This document shows positions 1 to 7,506 of a stretch of DNA of 64,000 nt, in pieces (within the stretch, counting starts at the first letter, position 1; every line of letters begins with the position of its first letter). The notes beneath the pieces are model-generated. The model was not told where the DNA came from and did no database searches. It was given only the letters and a program-made list of their open reading frames with translations. The stretch is from Alkalimonas cellulosilytica (GTDB taxonomy: Bacteria; Pseudomonadota; Gammaproteobacteria; Enterobacterales; Alteromonadaceae): positions 99,027 to 163,026 of the forward strand of contig NZ_JAUHLI010000012.1 of NCBI RefSeq assembly GCF_036325985.1, written 5' to 3'. Position numbers and translations under genes: made by a program.

Positions 1-320
1 GGCGCCCCATCTCCGGTGCCAAAATCGCCGTCTGCCTGATCGTAGTAGCGGTGTATGATCACGCTCTTTGCCGGGATGTCTCCTTCAATAACATCCCCAT
101 CCGCATAATTATCGGTGTAGCCAAAGTCCTTCATCAGACGAATCAGCGGCGACTCGAAAAACTTCTGCATGACCTCACCTTTGTGGTTCTGCCGGATTTT
201 GGTAGTACCAAGATTGAATCCCATGTAGGGCGTAGTAGTGGTATCCTCCATCGCAGACTTCGTCATCGCATAGCCGCGTATGTAAATGATCGGATAAAAA
301 GGCGCTTTGATCTTTGCCAT
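1..320 (-). CDS. Partial N-terminus of an alpha/beta-hydrolase-like protein, cut by window edge
   Basis: The minus strand is open from an ATG at 320 to the window edge, giving about 106 residues that begin MAKIKAPFYPIIYIRGYAMT. The hydrophobic strand ending in RGYAMT, followed by a MGFNLGTTKIR segment, looks like the first strand and oxyanion region of an esterase/lipase-type alpha/beta hydrolase; this assignment is a recollection of family style, not proof. The catalytic residues would lie beyond the edge. The opposite-strand reading frame here encodes nothing recognisable. The gene is transcribed away from the window, so its promoter should lie between 320 and about 400. Confidence 0.6.
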   Translation of the reverse strand, partial: MAKIKAPFYPIIYIRGYAMTKSAMEDTTTTPYMGFNLGTTKIRQNHKGEVMQKFFESPLIRLMKDFGYTDNYADGDVIEGDIPAKSVIIHRYYDQADGDFGTGDGA

Positions 321-961
321 GGTGGTGTGCCTCGCTGATGCTTTGACGTGCTGTTTGATCGGGTGATGTAATTCTGGGTTAAGTTTCAGAATATAAGTTG
401 TGAGTAGGAAGTATAGGCGCCCTATTCCAGATTTCCACCGGCATCCCGGTTTCCATTGTTTTACTTTCCCAGTCATGCCTTAGTTGCTTAGCTCAGAAAC
501 GTAGCGCCCGCTACACTGAACGTCTATGGACACCATGGCTGATGCTCAAATGAAGGCTGGGTAGCCCGTAGCAACAAGCTGAACACCCGTCTTCTAGCAC
601 ACTGCCGTAGCCAGAGCGTCTTGATTAGACACCTTGTCACCGCGCATTACCCATCAGCAAGATGGTTTGCACCTGTGCTGAGCCTGAAACTAACGGGCTT
701 TAAGCCCGACGCCTTGAATAGCGCCAGCAACAGGTTAACCGATGAATGTCTGGTGCCCCTGCTGTCAGCAAGGATGCTGAAATCAGCAGGCTCTCATTGA
801 GCATGAGATAAGAGAGCCCCGATATGTGTTTGTTGCAGGCTATCGCCTGGCAACCATGATGACAGATGAAGCAGTCTATCTTGCTGATGGACAAACAGAC
901 TGGCCGCTTGCGCGGCCAGAAGAGCGGTTTTACCTATTGACTCCGAGAAGGCTCATATGTG
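321..961. other. Gene-free stretch of about 640 bases with small palindromes
   Basis: No convincing coding region is seen on either strand. It contains a short palindrome CGGGCTTTAAGCCCG at 694-708, a small dyad GTAGCGCCCGCTAC at 501-514 and a GC-rich hairpin at 901-918. Segments at 482-505 and 568-590 weakly resemble the ends of an attC site. The stretch is best read as decayed accessory DNA at the end of the cassette pair that follows. Confidence 0.5.
901..918 (-). terminator. GC-rich hairpin beyond the minus-strand cassette gene
   Basis: TGGCCGC-ttgc-GCGGCCA forms a perfect 7-bp stem with a 4-base loop. On the minus strand it is followed by GTCTGTTTGTCC, a loose T-rich run, 43 bases after the stop of the gene ending at 962. 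It could end that transcript; the poor T-run keeps confidence low. Confidence 0.4.
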
Positions 962-1813
962 TTAAGCATTTAATTTCTCTTTTATCGCTTTAATGGATAC
1001 GTGCAACTGAGCAACCAGAGCATCCAAAATATCCGAATAACTATCAGAGGGTACACCGAGTTTTTCAGAAACATCTGTCAGATACTTGCTTCCTGTAGAA
1101 TGATCAGCCCAAAGCCGGAGATCATACAAGTAAAAGAACGGTGCAATAAGATTGTCTTCATCACCCAATGTATTTTGATACACCAACTGTAATAATTTAT
1201 TACCCTTCATGCCAGACTCAAACGCAATGCCATGACCTTTTAGGTACTTCCTAACCTCAACATTATTAGTATTTTCGTTTATTATCTCATTGAGCCCGCT
1301 TACAAATCTTTTCAGGTCATCTTGATTGTTTAATATTAACCTCTTGTAGCGGCGAGTCTCATCAATTCGCTCTTCTATTGAACGATCGTGGTAAAGGTGA
1401 ACCCCAAATTTTTGATGGAATTCCGAGTTCAGCTTCGACAAATCATTTAAACAGTCAATTATTGCGGGCGGCGAAGTGAGCTCGGCATGAATTTGGGCAT
1501 CAAAAAATTGTGATGCGATTTCATCCTCAGGCTCTTTGTTTTCTACGAGCCAATACAGTTTTTCACGGAACGGAAGCTTATCGAGATCACCGAGCCATGC
1601 GAACACAGTACCGTTTCTATTAACACCGAATGAAATATAAAATTCAGGCCCGAAAACTGTTCCGTATGTTTCACTCGAGAAATCGCAAGAAAATCGAGAG
1701 TCGTACAAATACCGAGTAAGCACCTCTCTATTGAAATACACAGGTGTCAGAAAGCCACCGCATACTGCCTCACTTGGATCATAATGAAAGCTAATAGTCT
1801 GTGATTTCAACAT
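962..1813 (-). CDS. Hypothetical protein in an integron-cassette-like unit
   Basis: This encodes 283 residues of no family I recognise. It has no signal peptide or membrane segment and looks cytosolic, with a mixed N-terminal half and a helical, charged C-terminal half. The start has a GGAGAGG ribosome site directly upstream and lies 12 bases from a GTTAAGC core site. The stop codon lies inside a GCTTAAC heptamer (961-967), which is how integron cassette genes end. The gene is AT-rich compared with the 2.7-19 kb block, a sign of transfer. Many cassette genes encode defence or toxin-type functions, but nothing in the sequence shows that here. Confidence 0.75.
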   Translation of the reverse strand: MLKSQTISFHYDPSEAVCGGFLTPVYFNREVLTRYLYDSRFSCDFSSETYGTVFGPEFYISFGVNRNGTVFAWLGDLDKLPFREKLYWLVENKEPEDEIASQFFDAQIHAELTSPPAIIDCLNDLSKLNSEFHQKFGVHLYHDRSIEERIDETRRYKRLILNNQDDLKRFVSGLNEIINENTNNVEVRKYLKGHGIAFESGMKGNKLLQLVYQNTLGDEDNLIAPFFYLYDLRLWADHSTGSKYLTDVSEKLGVPSDSYSDILDALVAQLHVSIKAIKEKLNA

Positions 1814-1825
1814 GCCTCTCCAGAT

Positions 1826-1924
1826 GCTTAACGCTTTGCTAATGGGCTGCCGCAGCGCAGCGTAGGCAGTCCCGTGGAGGCCACGCTTTTTGTGGCCGGA
1901 ACGAAATTTAGCAACTTGTTAGCT
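1826..1924 (-). repeat. attC-like recombination site between two cassette genes
   Basis: Read on the minus strand, the 99-base element opens with AGCTAAC (1924-1918) and closes with GTTAAGC (1832-1826), matching the R'' and R' cores of attC sites (RYYYAAC ... GTTRRRY) with one mismatch in R''. Inside them GTTGCTAA (1915-1908) pairs with TTAGCAAA (1842-1835) as L'' and L' boxes. The centre is GC-rich and self-complementary (GGCCAC/GTGGCC). The upstream gene's stop codon overlaps R'' and the next start codon follows R' by 12 bases, the geometry of cassettes in an array. Confidence 0.72.
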
Positions 1925-2443
1925 TTCATCATTTTCAATTGTGTGCAGACGACATAATTCAAGCCATAGGAAATTATCTATATCTGAGCAGATGTGCATA
2001 ATTTTTTCTGCATCAGCAGGAATCGTATTCTTTACCAAACCTTTACCACCACGTACCCGTTGCTTAGTACTTATGAATTCATCGTCACCGAATTGTTCCG
2101 TCCCCCACCACGAATGCATAATGGTATTTCTCTGTTTTTCAAATTCTTGTATTTTCTTAATTTTTTGTTTGACAGTTTGTAGGTGCTTAGCGTCGTTTTT
2201 ATGTTTTTCTAAAAGCAATGCAGAAAGCATATCTACTTTCTGGGCAAAGCTTAAAGATGCTGTAAAAACTTCTCGGATGTGCGGTTTATAGGAGCCAACG
2301 ACTAGGTAAATTACCTCACCAAGATCTCTATCAAGTCTATTAAAACGGATAACCAGATGACCTATAGCCATAGCGATTTTATCTAGTTCTTTTCGAAATC
2401 GCTTTCCTCTTTCGAGGACTTCTTCCTTTGACTTTTCATCCAT
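1919..2443 (-). CDS. HEPN-like hypothetical protein, integron-cassette type
   Basis: This encodes 174 residues, almost entirely helical. Residues 105-110 read RNTIMH, which fits the R-x4-6-H motif of HEPN ribonuclease domains, and it sits between long helices as in that fold. HEPN proteins are often toxins or RNases in toxin-antitoxin and phage defence systems; no MNT-type partner is adjacent. The start follows a GTTAGCT core-like heptamer at 2460-2466 and the stop lies inside the attC R'' box at 1918-1924. Base composition is AT-rich. The cassette context is seen in the sequence; the HEPN call is an inference from one motif and predicted helices. Confidence 0.72.
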   Translation of the reverse strand: MDEKSKEEVLERGKRFRKELDKIAMAIGHLVIRFNRLDRDLGEVIYLVVGSYKPHIREVFTASLSFAQKVDMLSALLLEKHKNDAKHLQTVKQKIKKIQEFEKQRNTIMHSWWGTEQFGDDEFISTKQRVRGGKGLVKNTIPADAEKIMHICSDIDNFLWLELCRLHTIENDES

Positions 2444-2679
2444 AAGATACTTCCTTGAAAGCTAACGTCTTAGTGTTTTATCCGGCACGCAGTTCAATCT
2501 TTCCAGTCTAGGCCTGCATCTGAATGTAAATCAAGAGCTTTTTCCTGCCTGATTTTTTGTTACAACAACCTACAAGCATAAAACCCGCAAGTTGTTGCAA
2601 AAAAACTCAGGCTCGATTCCTGTTTAGCATAAGTGCATTTCTGAGGCTGGCTCAATAGCCTTCGGTAACGACTACCTGC

Positions 2680-4410
2680 CTAACGCTGCAACAAAAACAA
2701 CCAAATCACCAGCAGCAAGGTAATAAACCAAAAACCAGACAGCAGCTGCCAGAACAGCAGGCTGCTGGTGCGGGTATTGCGTTTGACTTCCTCGCGCAGA
2801 AAGTCCGGGTTGGGCTGTTTTAAATCGCGCAGCAGGCTTTGCAAGGTGGTGTAACGCTGCTGCAGGTCAAAGGCCACGCCTTTTTCCAGCGCCCGGTCGA
2901 ACCACAGCGGAATGCGCGGGTTGTGCTCGCGGGCCGGGATATAACGCAGGCGATCAAAGTCGCTGGCGGTGCGGCAATCTTCAATCTTACTGCCATAAGG
3001 CAACTGGCCGGTAAAAAGCTCGTAGCAGATGGTGGCCAGTGAATAGACATCGCCCTGAATGCCGGAATTGTGGCCTTGCAGGTACAAAGGATCGGAATAA
3101 CTGGCGGTGCCAAGCGCCGCTTCGTGCTCCAGCGGCACAAAAATCTCAGCCACCCCGGCAACAAAGACCGAGCCAAAATCAACGATTTTCACCTGATCAT
3201 CGGCGGTGACCAGGATATTGCCCGGTTTTAGATCCTGATGGATGGCCTCGCAATCATGAAATGCCTGCAGGCCTTTGGCAATTTGCTCCACCAGCTTGAT
3301 GGCCCGGCCAGGTTTGACCGGCTGCTGCTGCGTAAGCAACTGCTCCAGGCTCTGGCCCTGCACGTACTCCATCAGATAGTACAAAAAACTGCGCGGCCGG
3401 CTTTGCCGGATCACTTTGACCACATAAGGGCTTTGAATACGGCTGCCAATCCACTCCTCGCGGATAAAGCGGTCAATGTAGTTGGGGTCGTCGCTGTAAT
3501 TGACCGACGGACATTTTAAAATCAGGCTCTTTTCCGTGTCGGTATCGGTCACCAGATACAGATGGCTGCGTTCGCTGGCATAGAGTTCGCGCTCGATGCG
3601 GTAGCCATCCACTTTCATCCCGGGCGCCAGCACCGGCGGAAACGGCAGCCGGGTTAAGCGCTCGTTGTAATCGTCGATGCTCTCGGCGGGCAGTGCTTCT
3701 ACCCGGGCCAATACAATGGAAATATTGTCATCCGAGCCCTGGCGAAGCGCCAGCTCAGTGAGGGCCTGCACTTTTTGCTCGGCGCTGCTGTCGCTAAGCA
3801 GTTGTTCCAGCAGTTGTTGCTCAGTGACAAAATCATGCAAGCCATCGCTGCTCAGCACAAACCAATCCCCTGGCTGCAGCTGCTGGCGGCCAGCATCCAG
3901 TTGCAACTGGTTGCTCATGCCAAGCGCGCGCGCCAGAAACTGCCGTTTGTCCTGCAGTACCGTGCTGTGATCGGTGCTAAGCTGGCTGAGCTGGCTGCCT
4001 CGGCAGTGCCAGATGCGGCTGTCACCAACATGAAAAAAATACGCGGTATGGGATTTCAGTACCAGAGCACTGAAGGTGCACAAATGGCCTTTCAGCTCAT
4101 TGGCAAAGGCATGACTGCGGCGGTACAAGCGTAAGTTAACGGTAGAGAGCACCTGCTCGGCGCTTTGGCGCACCGACCAGGTATCGGGGGTATTGAGGTA
4201 ATCCTGCACAAAAGACGTGACCGCCGTTTGGCTGGCCTCGCGACCAGCTTCGGCACTGCTGACCCCATCGGCCAGCGCCAGCACCGCGCCTTTGTAGGTA
4301 CGAAGGTAAGGATCGTCCGGCAGCTGCCAGCACACCGCATCCTCGTTGCCGGTTTTGCCGCCAGCTTCCGAGCTGGCGGCGATGGTCAGTTGCAGCAGCG
4401 GTGCGCTCAA
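2680..4410 (-). CDS. PP2C-type phosphatase fused to Ser/Thr protein kinase, membrane-anchored
   Basis: This 576-residue fusion can both add and remove phosphate on Ser/Thr. The PP2C domain (about 5-240) shows GNEDAV, LADGV, GDSRIW, SSDGLHD and GSDDNIS, the metal-binding motifs of the family. The Hanks-type kinase (about 270-525) has the Lys of ILKCP, HQDLKPGN and VDFGS. A single C-terminal membrane helix (about 548-572) anchors it with the catalytic domains in the cytosol. It starts 12 bases after the narK stop, so the two are probably cotranscribed. Bifunctional kinase/phosphatases next to nitrate transporters recur in proteobacteria, suggesting control of nitrate uptake or assimilation, but the target is unknown. 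Confidence 0.9.
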   Translation of the reverse strand: MSAPLLQLTIAASSEAGGKTGNEDAVCWQLPDDPYLRTYKGAVLALADGVSSAEAGREASQTAVTSFVQDYLNTPDTWSVRQSAEQVLSTVNLRLYRRSHAFANELKGHLCTFSALVLKSHTAYFFHVGDSRIWHCRGSQLSQLSTDHSTVLQDKRQFLARALGMSNQLQLDAGRQQLQPGDWFVLSSDGLHDFVTEQQLLEQLLSDSSAEQKVQALTELALRQGSDDNISIVLARVEALPAESIDDYNERLTRLPFPPVLAPGMKVDGYRIERELYASERSHLYLVTDTDTEKSLILKCPSVNYSDDPNYIDRFIREEWIGSRIQSPYVVKVIRQSRPRSFLYYLMEYVQGQSLEQLLTQQQPVKPGRAIKLVEQIAKGLQAFHDCEAIHQDLKPGNILVTADDQVKIVDFGSVFVAGVAEIFVPLEHEAALGTASYSDPLYLQGHNSGIQGDVYSLATICYELFTGQLPYGSKIEDCRTASDFDRLRYIPAREHNPRIPLWFDRALEKGVAFDLQQRYTTLQSLLRDLKQPNPDFLREEVKRNTRTSSLLFWQLLSGFWFITLLLVIWLFLLQR

Positions 4411-4421
4411 TGCAATCCCCG

Positions 4422-5903
4422 TTATTTATGGCCAACGTCGATGGTGTGAACGGTACCATCCGGCAACACTTCGGTGATATGGCCTTTCGGATTGTCCAGG
4501 AACACAATCGCCACCAGCCCCACCAGCGCCGAAGCCGCAATCACAAAGAAGAAGGTACTGTAGCTGACGAAACTCAGCACGGTCAAATAGACCACAGCGC
4601 CAACATTGCCGTAAGCGCCGGCCATACCGGCGATCTGGCCGGTCATGCTGCGTTTGATCAGCGGGATCATCGAGAACACCGCGCCCTCACCAGCCTGCAC
4701 AAAGAACGAACAGGCCATGGTCACCAGCACCGCCAGCGGGATCCACCAGTAGCTGTCGATCAGCCCCATCAGGAAATACCCCACCGCCAAACCGGCAATC
4801 AACACCAGCATGCTGCGGCGACGGCCAAATTTATCCGAGAACCAACCGCCCATTGGCCGAGATACCAGGTTCATAAAGGCAAAGCCGGATGCCAATAAGC
4901 CCGCTGTGACCGGTGTTAAACCCTCAAAGGTTTGCAGGAAGAACAGCGGCAGCATCGACACCACCGCCAGCTCCGAGCCGAAGGTGGCAAAATAAGCCAC
5001 ATTTAAAATCCCCACCTGCTTAAAGGAGTATTTCTGCATTTCCGGCACCCCCTCGCGCAAATGATCGGCATTGATGCGCCAGGTTTGCTGGGTCTGGAAG
5101 ATAAAGAGCACCACCAGGACGCCGAGGAAAATGTACATCCAGCTCTCATCAAACAGGTTCACACCAGCCGGCGACAAGCGCCAAGCCAGGATCCCAAGTG
5201 CCAGGTACATCGGAATGTTCATCGCAATCAACAACCAGAGATCGCCCCAGCTGGTGACTTCCATGGCACCGGTTTTCTTCGGCTTGAAGTAAATCGAGCC
5301 CTTGGGGGTATTGCGGGCGTACTTGTAAAACACCAGGCCGTACAGGCCACACACCACACCGACACTGGCAATGGCGTAGCGCCAGCCATCATCGCCACCA
5401 TACATCAGCGCAATAGTGGGCAGCAGCATGGCCGCAGCGGCCGAGCCAAAGTTGCCCCAGCCTCCGTAAATGCCTTCTGCCGTGCCCACCTGATGGGCCG
5501 GGAACCATTCACTGACCAGGCGAATACCAATCACAAAACCAGCACCGACAAACCCCAGCAAGAAGCGGAAAATCGCCAAACTGGTGTAGGTAGTAGCAAA
5601 AGCAAAACCAATGCACAAAAAGGCCGAGATAATCAGCAAGCAGGCATAAATAATACGCGGGCCATACTTATCGACCAGCATCCCGACCACGATCCGCGCC
5701 GGTATGGTGATGGCTACGTTTAAAATCAGCAAAGCGCGAATCTGCGCATCGGTCAGGCTTAAACTGAGCTGGATCGACGACAGCAAAGGCGCATGGGCAA
5801 ACCAGACCGCGAAGGTTAAAAAGAACGCAAACCAGGTCAGGTGCAGGGTTTTAATTTTCGGGTCGCTGAATCGCAGCAGATTCAGACTGCCAGTGTCAGA
5901 CAT
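4422..5903 (-). CDS. narK: NarK-family nitrate/nitrite MFS transporter
   Basis: This encodes 493 residues with about twelve membrane helices in the inner membrane, of the nitrate/nitrite porter branch of the major facilitator superfamily. The N-terminus (TWFAFFLTFAVWFAHAPLL) and the GGWGNFGSAAA and GEGAVFSMIP glycine-rich segments are typical NNP features in helices 5 and 11. It leads the kinase/phosphatase gene and is divergent from a second NarK. A perfect FNR-type box sits 66 bases before the start, consistent with oxygen-controlled expression. Whether it exchanges nitrate for nitrite or imports nitrate with protons cannot be told from sequence alone. Confidence 0.92.
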   Translation of the reverse strand: MSDTGSLNLLRFSDPKIKTLHLTWFAFFLTFAVWFAHAPLLSSIQLSLSLTDAQIRALLILNVAITIPARIVVGMLVDKYGPRIIYACLLIISAFLCIGFAFATTYTSLAIFRFLLGFVGAGFVIGIRLVSEWFPAHQVGTAEGIYGGWGNFGSAAAAMLLPTIALMYGGDDGWRYAIASVGVVCGLYGLVFYKYARNTPKGSIYFKPKKTGAMEVTSWGDLWLLIAMNIPMYLALGILAWRLSPAGVNLFDESWMYIFLGVLVVLFIFQTQQTWRINADHLREGVPEMQKYSFKQVGILNVAYFATFGSELAVVSMLPLFFLQTFEGLTPVTAGLLASGFAFMNLVSRPMGGWFSDKFGRRRSMLVLIAGLAVGYFLMGLIDSYWWIPLAVLVTMACSFFVQAGEGAVFSMIPLIKRSMTGQIAGMAGAYGNVGAVVYLTVLSFVSYSTFFFVIAASALVGLVAIVFLDNPKGHITEVLPDGTVHTIDVGHK

Positions 5904-5968
5904 AACTCACCTCGGGTGTGAAAGGACAATTCCTGGCGCCAGTTTCTGCGCCTTTGCCAGAGCATAAC

Positions 5969-5982
5969 TTGATCTGCATCAA
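5969..5982 (-). promoter_or_regulatory. FNR/ANR box upstream of narK
   Basis: TTGATCTGCATCAA is a perfect match to the FNR consensus TTGATNNNNATCAA. It lies 66 bases before the minus-strand narK start, a spacing that fits a class II activator site near -41.5 with a short leader. It is 127 bases before the plus-strand ORF start at 6109. Confidence 0.8.
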
Positions 5983-6075
5983 CAGGAAAAACCATTGAAA
6001 TTACAAGGAAAAGCCGGATTACCCCCTTGGTGATAACGGCACGCAAGCGCCAGCACCACTCACCACTGAACCCCC

Positions 6076-6091
6076 TACCCCCAACGGAGTA
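6076..6091 (+). promoter_or_regulatory. NarL/NarP-like 7-2-7 site
   Basis: TACCCCC-AA-CGGAGTA matches the inverted NarL/NarP heptamer pair (TACYYMT-NN-AKRRGTA) at 12 of 14 positions. It lies just before the plus-strand transporter gene, in the same divergent control region as the FNR box. A weaker half-site TACCCCC is at 6020-6026. Nitrate-responsive control is an inference. Confidence 0.4.
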
Positions 6092-6108
6092 GCCACAGGA
6101 AGCAGTGC

Positions 6109-7506
6109 ATGAATAAAAGCTTCTTCGGGGTATTCCCTGGGAGCCGGGCAAGCCGGATAAAAGCTGGGTATCATGGCAAAGATCACCCAACGCGGGAACC
6201 ACAGCCAGATGAGCCTTATGCTATGAATGCGACCTTGCCCCATGCCTGGCGCGCCCTGACTATGGCGACCCTGGCTTTTGCTGCCAATTTCTCGGTCTGG
6301 ACCCTGTATGCGGTACTGGCCATCGATTTTCAGGACAAGTTGGACTTAACTGGGACCGAGCTGGGTATTTTGCTGTCGGCTCCCATCTTATCCGGCGCTT
6401 TGTTGCGTTTTCCGCTGGGTATTCTGTCGGAGTACCAAAGCGCCCGCACTTTGTGGCTGTGGCAAATGGCGCTGACGATACCAGCGCTGTTGCTACTGCC
6501 GCTGATTGACAGTTTTCAGGGCTTTCTCTGGCTTGGCCTCTGGATTGGCGTCAGTGGCGTGTCTTTTACCCTGGGCATACGCTATGTCACCGACTGGTTT
6601 AGCCGCGAGCAGCAGGGCCTGGCGCTGGGTATTTTTGGTGCTGGCAATGCCGGCGCTGCCATTTCGCTGATATTGCTGCCCTTGTTGGTGCAATGGCAGG
6701 GCTGGAGCTGGACCGGGCCGGCCTATGCCGCTGGCTTGCTGTTTATGCTATTGCTGTTTGCTGGCCTGGCGCCAAAACTGCCAGCTTATGTGCAAAGCTA
6801 TCAGCCTCCCTGGCGTGAACAGCTCAAGCCGCTGCATCACTCCCAGGTCTGGCGGTTTGGCCTGTATTATTATTTTGTGTTTGGCAGTTTTTTGGCGCTG
6901 ATCCTCTGGCTACCGCAGTACTACATGCAGGCCTACCAGCTCGATCTGCAGCAGGCGATGGCTTTTACGCTGTTTTTTGTCACCACCTCCAGCATGGCCC
7001 GGGCACTGGGCGGCTGGTTTGCCGATCGCTACGGTGGCCGCGCCGTCAACTGGAGCGTGTTCTGGGTCTGCCTGGTCTGCCTGTTCTTTTTGAGCTACCC
7101 GCCCACCACCATGACCATTCATGGGCTGGAACGCGATGTCGAGCTGACCATTGAAATCAATGTCTGGCTTTTTACCGCGCTGATTTTTGTCATCGGCGTG
7201 GCGCAGGGCTTTGGCCGCGCCAGTGTGCTGAAAATTACCCACGATCATTACCCGCAGCAAATGGGCTCAGTCGGCGGTATTATCGCCACCATTGGCGCTT
7301 TGGGTGGCTGCACCCTGCCGATTGCCTTTGGTGCCGCTCAGGATGCGCTTGGCATTGCCAGTGCCAGCTTTATGGTGCTGTACGCCGTATTGGCACTGTG
7401 CATGACCATGATGTTTTTTGCCATTCGCAGCGAGCAAGTACAAAAACAACTGCAAGCGGCCCTGACCAGTAATTTTTTTGAGGACAACGACGATGCAAAT
7501 CACTGA
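6109..7506 (+). CDS. NarK-type MFS transporter (second copy)
   Basis: This encodes 465 residues with about twelve membrane helices of the NarK/NNP type (AFAANFSVWTLYAVLAID at helix 1, IFGAGNAGAAIS at helix 5, GGIIATIGALGGCTLP at helix 11). The start is uncertain. ATG 6109 has a good AGGA ribosome site 8 bases upstream but adds 38 residues with no membrane character. ATG 6223 fits the family's usual N-terminus but has no clear ribosome site. The stop overlaps the nnrS start region, so the two are translationally linked. It is distant from the other NarK here, and a paired symport/antiport function is possible, as in fused NarK1-NarK2 proteins. Confidence 0.88.
   Translation: MNKSFFGVFPGSRASRIKAGYHGKDHPTREPQPDEPYAMNATLPHAWRALTMATLAFAANFSVWTLYAVLAIDFQDKLDLTGTELGILLSAPILSGALLRFPLGILSEYQSARTLWLWQMALTIPALLLLPLIDSFQGFLWLGLWIGVSGVSFTLGIRYVTDWFSREQQGLALGIFGAGNAGAAISLILLPLLVQWQGWSWTGPAYAAGLLFMLLLFAGLAPKLPAYVQSYQPPWREQLKPLHHSQVWRFGLYYYFVFGSFLALILWLPQYYMQAYQLDLQQAMAFTLFFVTTSSMARALGGWFADRYGGRAVNWSVFWVCLVCLFFLSYPPTTMTIHGLERDVELTIEINVWLFTALIFVIGVAQGFGRASVLKITHDHYPQQMGSVGGIIATIGALGGCTLPIAFGAAQDALGIASASFMVLYAVLALCMTMMFFAIRSEQVQKQLQAALTSNFFEDNDDANH

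Noticed and set aside
482..590. Possible second attC site (AGCAAC/GTTGCT ends)
   Set aside because: Only a six-base core pairs; the outer R boxes do not fit RYYYAAC and GTTRRRY.
700..894. Minus-strand 64-residue reading frame
   Set aside because: It begins with TTG without a ribosome site, has no family resemblance and crosses a palindrome; it looks like chance.
2443..2680. Search for an integron integrase or complete attC/attI upstream of the HEPN-like gene
   Set aside because: Only one core-like heptamer (2460-2466) was found; no inverted partner and no integrase gene is present in the window.
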